Assembly: GCA_905250885.1 (NCBI GenBank)
Contig: CAJNOQ010001777.1
Span: 1 to 28,655, forward strand
Reading direction: 5' to 3'
DNA length: 28,655 nt
DNA from: Didymodactylos carnosus
Taxonomy: Eukaryota; Rotifera; Eurotatoria; Philodinida; Philodinidae
The position numbers and the translations under genes are program-made. How positions within the stretch are numbered: position 1 is the stretch's first letter; each line of letters starts with the position of its first letter. Below, one piece after another: positions 1 through 8,954 of the stretch. A model generated the notes under the pieces. It made no database searches and was not told the origin of the DNA. It saw only the letters and a list, made by a program, of their open reading frames with translations.

Positions 1-739
1 GAGCCCTGCCCGAACGACGATAGCTAGAGAGCCGGGACTTGCATAATTTTGTAGAGTAACGTCCGAACTATCTACGCATGCAAAAAAATTACTAACATTG
101 TATGTTAGTTTTCTGAGAACGGAGCTGCTTTTCCAAAGATCCTCTGAAAACCCGATTTTGAGATTCCCAGAGATGTCTGCAGAAAATTAGCATTATATCT
201 ATATACCAGTAGTGATAGCAAAATAAAAGGAATAAATGACTTGTCGACAGAACCATCAATGGCCACTATTAACATTTAACACACACTAAACTGTGTAAGA
301 ATAGGTTGAAGCGCCCTAAGAGAAACACGAAATTTTGATTTAATCTTATGTTGCCGTTTCATTTCTACTTTATTTCATTCTTAACTTAAAATTCATGTGA
401 TTATTCACTGAATTGAACACACATACATTATCTCTGATTATCATGACCCGAAGAGAAAGCCGAAAAAGAGTTTATTCAACTGCTGAATATAAAATATATG
501 ACTTTTTAAAATTAATCACTCATTTAGTTGAAAATGTTGATGCATTCTAAAATCTAAAAATATTGCGTTTCTATCTATCGCGTGACTTTACACGTTTATG
601 TTTATGCAATTAGACAACAATCGTATCTACACCGACCTAATGAACGGGATGGAGCAGTAACAATCGACCGATCGGAATATATTTCGAAACGCTCCCTTAG
701 TTTTCAATCTAATTGATATATTTTGACAGGTTTATACGG
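1..739. other. No gene recognised
   Basis: This AT-rich stretch has no convincing coding frame. Positions 171-186 (AGATGTCTGCAGAAAA) also occur inside the 3136-3866 inverted-repeat element (at about 3661), so part of it may be the end of a related repeat cut by the window edge. Confidence 0.5.
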
Positions 740-754
740 AGAGGGATCCATTCC

Positions 755-845
755 AGTTAATTTTATTTTAGTCTGTAAAGTTGACAGACCTTAGAGTGAG
801 GGTGAGGGTGACGGTGCAACTTTACACACTAAAATAAAATTAACT
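755..845. repeat. Hairpin with 29-base arms
   Basis: Arms 755-783 and 817-845 are inverted copies with one mismatch, separated by 33 bases containing a GAGGGT-type purine-rich run. CCCTCACCCTC follows at 850-860 and can pair with that run, giving a second possible fold. This could be a very small foldback element; no target duplication was identified. Confidence 0.75.
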
Positions 846-973
846 GAAACCCTCACCCTCCAGTATCTCAGTAACAAAGCACCATGGGCACAAACCAACT
901 TAGGGTATTTCACTGCTCACTGAGATCTGCAAGATAAAAGTAGTCTGATGGTCGTGAGTTCAAAAGCTCATAG

Positions 974-1640
974 ATTTTCTCGTCAGATGAGGAATATGAT
1001 GGTTATGTCAATGGCGATGATTAGAGCGTGGAACTCTAAGCTTCTGATGCTGAAAGCACATTTTCAAGAGCGTCGTGTGATCGAGAACGACGACAGGATC
1101 AACAACGTAAACGTGATTATTCACCATCACGTCGTAAAAAAGTGAAAAAACATAAGAAATCTCAATCATTTTCTGCTTCAAGATCGTCCTCATCGTCAAG
1201 TCTTTCGACTTCTTCTGAATCGACAGTCTCATCTAACTCAAATGATAGTGACAAAAAATTCTTCGACCCAACGGCAAAGAAACATTAACGTGCATTACCA
1301 ACAGAAATGCAAAATTTCATCAGCAAACGTTTCACAATGATTCGCAAACGTGATGTTTTAAAATCTAAAATATTAGATAAAATGAAAACAACAGAAATTC
1401 ATTGTATATCGGCACGGGAATTGGATGCTACAATGTTAGAAATGTTTCCCGACAAGTCATTCGCGGTGAGAAACGATTAAACACTAAAAGCACTTCAACA
1501 GCATATGTCGAATGCATTAGCACCATTGACGAATTTTCTGTTGGAACTTGTCCAATAGTTAACAATAGTTTTCCACATACGTAACTTGATGAGTTCTACA
1601 AGCTAAGTAGATCAGAATTTTTCGATCCGAAGATTCGTGG
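974..1640 (+). pseudogene. Decayed ORF with a Ser/Arg-rich N-terminal part
   Basis: One frame (starting 974) reads SSDEEYDGYVNGDD, then stops at 1022 and 1037, then is open from 1040 to 1285: basic RKRDYSPSRRKKVKKHKK, followed by a Ser-rich run. After a TAA at 1286 the same frame continues with ALPTEMQNFISKRFTMI, KSKILDKMKTTEIHCISARE and LDATMLEMFPDKSFAVRND up to another stop near 1480. Beyond that, meaningful-looking peptide shifts frame (STSTAYVECISTIDEFS in the 1402 frame). In-frame stops plus at least one frameshift point to a pseudogene. The Ser/Arg-rich start followed by a helical region could come from a gag-like protein of a retroelement or from a host splicing-related protein; I cannot tell which. 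Confidence 0.55.
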
Positions 1641-2602
1641 TGAAAACACATAACTCTAAACGTTTTTAATCTAACACATAATTTTCAATTCTCCTTTTTT
1701 CGAAACCGAGAATAGACGGATGGTAGTTCAAGTTGGAAAGCCAGATTTACAGTACGTTCGAAAGAGGATATCAGTTTGTATACATCCTGAAAGTTTCGTT
1801 GCCTTTCGCTTAGTTTTAATTGAAAAAAGCTTTTTTATCATTTCTATATGACTTCGGGACTAAAACTATTCCAAAAACCTTGCCACGGATTCCAGTTGAG
1901 ATTACATGTGGGACCTGGAAGTGTCGTATAAAAAGTTGTTCAGAATATCGATAGTGAATGACACGTATATTAAACTACGCTGTAAAAAAGTAGCTCTCTA
2001 GTTTCCGGTTGCCAATTTGGCCTATAAGAGACTTTTCACCTGTGTCATTACTTTAAGATATTCTTCTATTTGTAAGAACATTCTGTTTACTCTAATGTCT
2101 AGACAGATATGGTTCTTATTCATAGTGAATGTGTTTTTGTGTGACATTAGTGAAAATTCTTACTAGTCTTTGAAAGAATCATATTTTGCTAAAGTTTAGA
2201 AAGATTTTGTCTTATTTAGCAAGAACCTACTTTTTACGTCTCTTCTGTCAAAATCCTTTTTCGACCTCTTTCCTTTGCGAATCATTTTTAAACAAAAGTT
2301 GCACATGATACGACGCTTAACTTGAATTCCTCGCTTCTCTTTAGAAGAAGGAGGAATTGTAAAAGAAATTCGCAAAACGAACATCTTTCGTCCCTAAAGA
2401 CAGATTAATTGAGTGTTCAAGTCGGTAGTGATGATCGTGATGACTTTCTATTCAATTATTGCTTAGTTATTAACTAACTACTGTTTAAAAAGTTTAATGC
2501 GCCTACACTCTCATATTATGGCTGAACAAAAAAATTGAAAACAAATAGAAGACATCCTAAAACATCGAAATTTCGTTCATTGAAGAAAAAATAAAATTAG
2601 CC
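1641..2602. other. No gene recognised
   Basis: No coding frame with protein-like composition was found here; the 62-codon minus frame at 2196-2384 looks spurious. Positions about 2350-2377 (GTAAAAGAAATTCGCAAA region) resemble 24866-24889, hinting at a shared low-copy repeat. Confidence 0.45.
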
Positions 2603-2830
2603 AAAAAGGGTATTTCCATGCCCCCTAGCCGAGGAAGCACCGAAAAGCCAAAGTAGATAGTGATTCGGATGCAGAACTTTACGCTAAATCCGAATATGAA
2701 ATCAGAGAACTTACTCCAGCTCCACCTTTTGGAAAATCGGCAAAAACTGATAAAAATCGTGTTTTCACTTCAACAGCATATGTCGAAGCTTTTCGGTGCT
2801 TCCTCGGCTATGAAGCGAAATACCCTTTTT
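2603..2830. repeat. Inverted repeat inside the coding remnant
   Basis: Arms at about 2603-2648 and 2788-2830 are inverted copies: both hold AAAAAGGGTATTTC and GCCGAGGAAGCACCGAAAAG, with a small mismatch region between them. The right arm starts exactly where the 22-base match to 1491-1512 ends, so the palindrome looks like a rearrangement within the remnant rather than an ordinary mobile element. Confidence 0.7.
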
Positions 2831-2960
2831 GATGGAAAACAAGAAAATGAGGTAAATTGAAGATTAATCCTTACCAAACCATTTTTGACACCTCTAATAC
2901 GCATATTCGTGATCAGCGTGGTCGATTACATATTCCAGATGGGTTTGGAAAAAATCAAAA
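2641..2960 (+). pseudogene. Short coding remnant possibly related to the 974-1640 pseudogene
   Basis: One frame reads KAKVDSDSDAELYAKSEYE, then IRELTPAPPFGKSAKTDK and NRVFTSTAYVEAF before stopping near 2833. After a frame change it reads NPYQTIFDTSNTHIRDQRG and RLHIPDGF. Positions 2766-2787 are identical, 22 of 22 bases, to 1491-1512 inside the upstream pseudogene, and in both places the sequence can be read as TSTAYVE. That suggests two pieces of one dispersed family. The family is not recognised. Confidence 0.4.
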
Positions 2961-3135
2961 ATGAAAAGTTTTATAGACATTGTGGTAAAAAGAATAAGAA
3001 AGGGAGTTTTCATTTTTTCTTCAAGTTAGTTTATGTTTGAGTCTTTATCATTAAAATTTTATTTTGTCTATGAGTTTGCCACTAGATATATTACAAGACT
3101 GCGAAATGTCTCGCTTTGAAGAGAAAATACTCTCC

Positions 3136-3866
3136 AATAAAAACCACTTTTGTTTTATGTTTTTGAGACACTAAAAATCGTTTTAAAACCTGATTTTGAG
3201 CTCAATCAATAGACAATTCATTGTTCTACAAAACTATTGGCTTTGTTTTCCAAAGAAATTTTCCTTATCATCTCAAAATTTAAAAGATTAACAGCTACTC
3301 AATGGTCCAATTACGACGATTAAAAAACGAAAAAATGATGAAAATTTTTTAATAACGATTCCGCTGAAACTTCAAATATGCTGCAAAGTTCTACGTAAAA
3401 TTCTGCATTTTTTAATCAGCATTATAGAGAAAATATTTAAGAGAAAAATTTTTGAAGTAGAAAATGTGAAAATATCAAAAAAATCCATTTTCTGATAGAT
3501 CTCTGTTAGGTGTTAGTTTCAAGCTTTTTTCTCCTGAACGATAGCATCAGGAACCTTAAAAAGGTCATAGAAGCATAGAGCACAAAATTCTCTATCTATA
3601 GATATTAAATACTTTACTTTTAGCATCGGACTCGATGAGAGTAGGCTTACACAAATCGATAGATGTCTGCAGAAAACAGGAGATCGCAGTTGGACGATTG
3701 AGTAGGTGTTAACCTTTTAAATTTTGCGGCGACAAGAAAATATTTTTTGAAAAACAAAGTCGATAGTTTTGTAGAGCAATGAATTGTCTATCGAATGAGC
3801 TCATAATGGGGTTTTAAAATGGCTTTTAGTGTCTCAAAAACACAAAACAAATGTGGCCGGTTTATT
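3136..3866. mobile_element. Non-autonomous element with long terminal inverted repeats (family A, copy 1)
   Basis: The ends form arms of about 190 bases (3136-3325 and 3672-3866) that are inverted copies with scattered mismatches. Both carry TTTTTGAGACACTAAAA and GAGCTCA, then a shared GACAATTCATTG stretch. The interior has no transposase-like frame; the 62-codon plus frame at 3819-4007 lies across the right arm and is spurious. A relative sits in DIP2 intron 7 at 20816-21603. The target duplication was not identified, so the superfamily is unknown. Confidence 0.8.
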
Positions 3867-4517
3867 CTGACTTACCATTATATTGCTGAAAAAACAATTA
3901 AGGGGTGTTTATCTTCAAAAAGATTTAGCTCTTGGAGAAAAAGACCAATCATTCTATATCATATATATACATATATATATATAGAAAAGTTAATACTAAA
4001 CACATAATTCGAATAACAGATTCAATGAAATAATATAGTTATTATTATGAATCATATCGAAGTATAAAACTTATTATTTTTATGTGAACAGAAATATTGT
4101 GTTTTTGCTGGAAATTTTGTTTTTATTTTTGCAAAATGTGCGCCGCCTGATCTAAAGAAGTACGCTACGTAGAAAACTTCTGAAAACGGGAGGATAATCT
4201 CCCGACATTGGAGATTGATTAATGCACATTTTTCTCTCAAATAAAGGTCCAGATCCGGTACCATAAGTTGCACAAGTGGAAGAAAAATGTATTTTGGACT
4301 TAGATAATTATTGTTATTTTTTCTGTCCGGTGCCATTTAGTCAAAGAAAGAAAAATAATTTTTTTTAATTATTTGTTATTTATAAATAAAAACATAAAAA
4401 CATTTAAGTACTGAGAAGAGAATTTTAAGTTAGTAGAAGAAAGAAAAAGAAAATAAAAAAATAAAAAGACGATTTGTTATTTCAAAATAGAAGGAATAAC
4501 TAGAAATTCATTGATTA
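3867..4517. other. No gene recognised; TA repeat and a small hairpin
   Basis: A TA-rich microsatellite lies at about 3955-3982. A perfect short hairpin (CGGGAG-6-CTCCCG) lies at 4187-4204. A 94-codon minus frame covers 4052-4336 but shows no domain and no homologous pattern that I recognise. Confidence 0.5.
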
Positions 4518-4668
4518 TGGAAACGCAGATTTAAACGCGTTTCGTAAAAATCTGCGTTTGAATCGAACGCGTTCAAACGCTTTTATGTGTGAAGATCGTT
4601 CGAACGCTTTTTTTCAAACGTTTTTGTTCAGCGTTGTAAAGCGTTTGACGATTAAAGGCGTTGAAATG
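4518..4668. repeat. Cluster of AAACGC/GCGTTT motifs with a hairpin
   Basis: About ten copies of AAACGC, GAACGC or their complements crowd into 150 bases, in both orientations. At its left edge AAACGCAGATTT (4521-4532) pairs with its inverse at 4548-4559. The motif density is far above the local background. It may be a small foldback element or a degenerate tandem array. Confidence 0.6.
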
Positions 4669-4946
4669 CCGAAGATATTTAATACTCGACTCATTATGAC
4701 ACTACTATGCGATTTTGTGATTGGACTTTTCTCTCCAGAGACTACTCTTTAGTGTAACACTGCTGGGTATCAGTACCACATGACCATGCCATAATCATGC
4801 AACACTGTCGTACCACTTCTCTTATGAAAAAGAAAGGATGAAGTCAAAAGTTATTTGAAATATAACAAGAATACGGTGATGGTTATAGAGAGACGTTGAT
4901 AAAAACGGTTAATTACACCTCTGTGAAATACTGAAGAATTTTTAAT

Positions 4947-5525
4947 TTACACTAGTTCAATAATGAGTCGACCTCCTGCTGTTGGTTTTATATCCCAAAA
5001 GTATGTGCCTTCAATAACTTTATCATTGATTTGAGCTGTATAAATAAAATATCCTGGATGATGTCCAAAACGTTCTTTAATATTCATTGTTCTGTTTTCA
5101 ACATCAAATGTTCCTGTCCATGTTGCGTCTGTTGATTCATTATATTCAGAACCTTGTTCAACTAATAAATTTGCCAATAGAGATCGATCTTGATGTAATT
5201 CTAGTGTAAACGTTCCATTAGTATTGGTGATATTTCCACCGTAATTAATTGTAGTCATTTTTACTTGATAATTTCCGTATTTAACTTTGAATAAAGTTAA
5301 ATCTTTTGTCCAATGCAATTTAAACATTTCCTTAGAAGATGTTGCATCGGAATATTTATGTACGAGAAATGTGTGATTAAATTGATTTTTATAAAGTCGC
5401 TTCCAAAGTTGTTCGTCTTGGACCAAGTTATAGAAACGTTTATTTGTGATGGATAAAGTTAAAAGGTCACGGTAACCAAGAAATGACATTAATTTTAATA
5501 GCAATTCGTCGGGAAACTGGTTCAT
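4947..5525 (-). CDS. Single-exon F-box protein (192 residues)
   Basis: The open frame begins MNQFPDELLLKLMSFLGY and continues with RDLLTLSITNKRFYNLV and DEQLWKRLY, a clear F-box over about residues 3-46 (LP-x-E-LL-x-x-I/L, the conserved cluster before the W-x-x-L/R end). F-box proteins bind Skp1 and bring substrates to SCF ubiquitin ligases. The remaining 140 residues have alternating polar and hydrophobic stretches (TFTLELHQDRSLL, ATWTGTFDVENRTMNIKERFG, IEGTYFWDIKPTAGGRLIIEL), suggesting a small beta-rich substrate-binding domain that I do not recognise. There is no intron and the frame is intact. The start codon was chosen because the F-box starts right after it. On the other strand, 18 bases past the ATG, lies a region holding a DIP2-derived fragment. 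Confidence 0.85.
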   Translation of the reverse strand: MNQFPDELLLKLMSFLGYRDLLTLSITNKRFYNLVQDEQLWKRLYKNQFNHTFLVHKYSDATSSKEMFKLHWTKDLTLFKVKYGNYQVKMTTINYGGNITNTNGTFTLELHQDRSLLANLLVEQGSEYNESTDATWTGTFDVENRTMNIKERFGHHPGYFIYTAQINDKVIEGTYFWDIKPTAGGRLIIELV

Positions 5526-5786
5526 GATATTTATCTAGCGCTTATGAAAAAGATCAATGTAAAAACAAACCAGTTAACAGAGTTATTTTCTACAAAATGT
5601 CACATCTTTTTTGAAAACATGGAAAATTATGACAAACTTCTGAATTCAACATTCTTGAAACGTTTATCATATCAATCTGGATGTCACGCTGCGATCACTG
5701 TCGTCGCTATGAACACTTATTTTTCAAAAGTACGTAATTCAAGGGCATGCCGTAGCCTTTTTTCTAACGGCACTTGCGAACTGCAT

Positions 5787-5923
5787 TACAACATTTGGAT
5801 ACTGAGTCAATGTTGCTATATGTCTTCGAGTATGTATGAAGGAGAAAGTGATGTATTCTACTATGTCATAACTATTATTTATTATTTTCAGGGTGCATCT
5901 GATCCTGATCCTGATCCTTCACC
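5787..5923 (+). pseudogene. Inverted partial copy of DIP2 exon 30, intron 30 and exon 31
   Basis: The plus strand here aligns to the minus strand of DIP2 at 10822-10692. It covers the last part of exon 30, all of the 62-base intron 30 and the first bases of exon 31. I count about ten mismatches over 131 aligned bases (about 92% identity) plus one extra GATCCT unit, turning the Asp-Pro repeat DPDP into DPDPDP. Because the intron is kept, this is a DNA-level duplication rather than a retrocopy. Similarity stops abruptly at both ends and no other DIP2 exon is nearby, so it is a non-functional fragment. An open frame passes through it (5544-6014), but this is a by-product: intron 30 of DIP2 happens to be open in one frame. 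Confidence 0.88.
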
Positions 5924-6014
5924 ACTGTTTCTGTACTGGGTAAATTCACGTAAAAAGCATACCACTATTATATCGACTTTCTGGGTCAGCGTCGAAACTC
6001 AGCTTATCTTGTAG

Positions 6015-7430
6015 ACCACCTCGAGTTCTATTAGAAAACGCAAAGCAGAATCCTCGGTTTTGATTTTCAAACCAAACTGAGAACAAATAGCGCATTTGTC
6101 AATACCTTTTAGCCAACTTTTAATGCTTAGGATTTTTTTTCGGAAGCCTACAGATTTCTAAATTTCACTGTATATTAAACACAACACTGATCGTCTTAAA
6201 AGAAAGTTTAACTCCATGTGTAGAACTTGAGATATTCAGTTTCAAAGGTTTTTCTAATATTTTGAGAATTTCTCAACTTCTGACATCTAAAACCTGATAA
6301 AAATTATTTGAATATTGATAACTTTTTGTGCTGAGTACGAATCTAACCCTGGAACATACATCTAGAAAATTCAATTCGTACTCAGTACAAAAAGAACTGA
6401 TCCTTATATTACGCGCCCAGTCTTCGAGACTGCCTTTTTGTAACTTTTCTCGTCAGCTAAGTTGAGACTATATACGTCGAACGTCATTAAAATAATAGAA
6501 AAATGAATGGGATATGATTCTACGGCTTCAGAAATAAGTTTAAGTAAGTCGACCTGTACAAGTAAACATCATTCTACGAGTAACTTTTTCATTCTTTACT
6601 GCTAACATAATTACAAAGTGTCAATTCAATCTCATAATCTACAATCAGTTTTCTAGATTTTTTAACTTTACGTGTTTATCGAAAACCAAAAGAATAACAA
6701 CTTGAAAACTATAAAGAAAAAAGTACTACTTGCCCATACAATAACAGCATACGGAGTATTTTTTAAATAAAAATTTTTAATAAGCGAATACTATACTACT
6801 TTATGTAATAATAGATGTTGATTAAAACAATTTCATAACATCAAATGATGCTAGTTAAATATGCAAATCAATTAAGTCAAATATGGTACAGAAAAAAAAT
6901 ATACACATGTTCTTTTCATGTTTATGTGTGACTACGATAGTTTTACATTCTGTTTTTCAGGTAGATTGAAGAATACTGTACTCAATTTTCTTTCCAATCC
7001 AAGTCGCCGGTAAAAATATTCTCACCGATGAATAAATTTACCGATACGAATTTTAATGGCTTCCCATAATTTGTTTATCGTATGATTTAATCTGAATATT
7101 TATGGCTATATTTATTTCGACATTGAGAAAAGTGATTGATTTTCTCTATTTTACTACCTTAATTGCGATCGATTAATGGTTTTACAATTCATCAGGCAAT
7201 TTTTTTCCATTTACCTCATTGAGGTCATTCGAAAAAACTGCGGAGAAACGAATTTGGGAGGTATTTTTAAGATTTTTACATAGGCTTCCAAAGATCACTG
7301 TTTTCTGTCTTTGAAAAAATGATTGAAAATTAAGCCATTTATCCTAATTAGAAGTTCAAATGTTTAAAAAGTTTGTTCAATTATCCTTCCCATCCTATTC
7401 TATCTCTTAGTCATGCACATTATTCACAAA
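6015..7430. other. No gene recognised; one hairpin
   Basis: This is AT-rich intergenic DNA. Arms at 6322-6342 and 6374-6394 are inverted 21-base copies with one mismatch around a 31-base loop (each contains CTGAGTACGAAT or its complement). No coding frame could be supported. Confidence 0.55.
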
Positions 7431-8367
7431 TAACGAGTGGTGCAAAAGTTCGGCATTAATTTTGGTTTTGATATAGCGTTGCAATGAAACATCATAGAGA
7501 CTTTATCCTTTATTTTGTTAGAAAGAGCAAAATGTCTAGTACAAAAATATATAAAAGTGTTTGATCGGAAATGTTTTCGAAGGTCAGAAAAATGTTCGAA
7601 CAAAAGGCATCGGGAAACTTTTCCGCAACTTCGGTCACAATTCTTGTATCCAAATATATTTGTTTTGACCTTTTTCATTACCCACTGTTGATGTTTTCGA
7701 GTACCACATATATAAAGTTGTTCATTACAACGAAGGCTTTCGTATGATATTAAAAAAATTGGCCTTGAGAACAAGAGACTGAGAAGAAGACCCTTTGATT
7801 AAAAACTCAATTTGGTGTTTACAACGTGAAAGCAACTTTTTGTCCCAATGTCTCACAGAGCAACAGTGTTCTATTCCAAATAATATCGCTTGGTAGAGGA
7901 CTCAATAAGCTTTCTTTTCCATGTAAAGTATATAGTTTCTAATAACTTTCCTCTAGGAATAGAATTTTTTTCGACTAAAATCGACAGTGATGAAAAATCG
8001 GTGGTAAAATAGGACGAAAATAATATAAAAGACCGTTCTAAAACAGAAAGAAAAATTTTTTTTTCCCGCAACAGCATTCTGTCCTAACATTATAAAGCTC
8101 GGAATAAAACGAATAAAAAAAAAATAAACTTTCTTATTGGGCGACATTTTTCCTAAATTCGGAAAGGTTGCGGAACAGTTTCTCGATGCCTTTTGTTCGA
8201 ATATTTTTCTGACCTTCGGAAAACATTTCCGAATTCAAACAATTTTATATATTTTTGTACTAGATACTTTGCTCTTTCTAACAAAAAAAGGATAAAGTCT
8301 CGACGATGTTCCATTGCAACGCTATATCAAAACCAAAATTAATGCAGAACTTTTGCACCATCCGTTA
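7431..8367. mobile_element. Mariner-like non-autonomous element with arms of about 200 bases
   Basis: The ends are inverted copies (7431-7629 and 8163-8367), highly similar over nearly their whole length. They start at a TA dinucleotide and carry GGTGCAAAAGTT near the tip, which resembles terminal repeats of mariner transposons (family knowledge). The interior of about 530 bases holds no transposase; the minus-strand frames at 7424-7774, 7871-8077 and 7953-8147 are spurious. The element lies between the F-box region and the 3' end of DIP2. Confidence 0.82.
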
Positions 8368-8786
8368 CATACAACAAACATCTGTCTATAAAATGAGACA
8401 TTCCACAAGTCTAAATGATTCTTAATAACCGAGTTATAACAATTTTTCTGGATATTCTAAAACACAGTTGAAAATAACCGGTCCATAACCGATGTAGACC
8501 TAGTTATTTCAAGTTTCTTAGAATATATTTGAAGATTCTCAATTATCTGATTGATTTATTATTAAGCGATCGTATAACAAAATGAGTACAAAACGAACAA
8601 ATAATGAAGCAATTCTCTTTCTAGCAAAATAACAAAATCATTATTCGAAAAACGAACCATAAAAGAGAATATTAATGAGAGAATTTACAAAACACCAAAA
8701 AGAAAAATATAAAACACATAAAGAGCTCGTGAAATACATTAAGCAACGTTCATATAAAAAAGATTTTTAAAAAATGACTACTACTG
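8368..8786. other. No gene recognised
   Basis: This is AT-rich DNA between the mariner-like element and the likely DIP2 3' end. No coding or RNA feature could be supported. Confidence 0.5.
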
Positions 8787-8792
8787 TTTATT
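8787..8792 (-). terminator. Candidate DIP2 polyadenylation signal
   Basis: The minus strand reads AATAAA here, about 163 bases past the DIP2 stop codon, a plausible position for a 3' end. A CA/TA microsatellite lies between the stop and this site. The assignment rests on the hexamer alone, and AATAAA is common by chance in AT-rich DNA. Confidence 0.4.
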
Positions 8793-8802
8793 GGTCATGT
8801 AG

Positions 8803-8838
8803 CACACACGCACACACACACACATATATATATATATA
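8803..8838. repeat. CA/TA microsatellite in the likely DIP2 3' UTR
   Basis: A run of CA dinucleotides (one interruption) passes into a run of TA. It sits between the DIP2 stop codon and the candidate AATAAA signal. Confidence 0.9.
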
Positions 8839-8954
8839 AAGGGAAGAAAAGTGAGAACAAAACACAATGGAAGAGATTCATTATATACAAAAGAATAGAG
8901 AAAAAAAAATATATCTGGCCGGCAGATCATATCTTAAAAATGCGCGTGAAGTAT

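Noticed and set aside
930..975. tRNA-like T-arm (GTGAGTTCAAAAGCTCAT) as a possible tRNA or SINE head
   Set aside because: No A box, acceptor stem or anticodon arm could be folded around it, and it does not fit the B-box consensus well.
4052..4336. 94-codon minus-strand frame
   Set aside because: No domain, no plausible splice context, low-complexity AT-rich surroundings and a palindrome inside it. Not supported as a gene.
5544..6014. 156-codon plus-strand frame next to the F-box gene
   Set aside because: Its only recognisable part is the DIP2-derived fragment, including translated intron. The rest has no domain. A chance fusion frame is more likely than a gene.
7424..7774. 116-codon minus-strand frame
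   Set aside because: It lies mostly in the arm of the mariner-like element, and the matching arm at the other end does not keep the frame. No transposase motif is seen.
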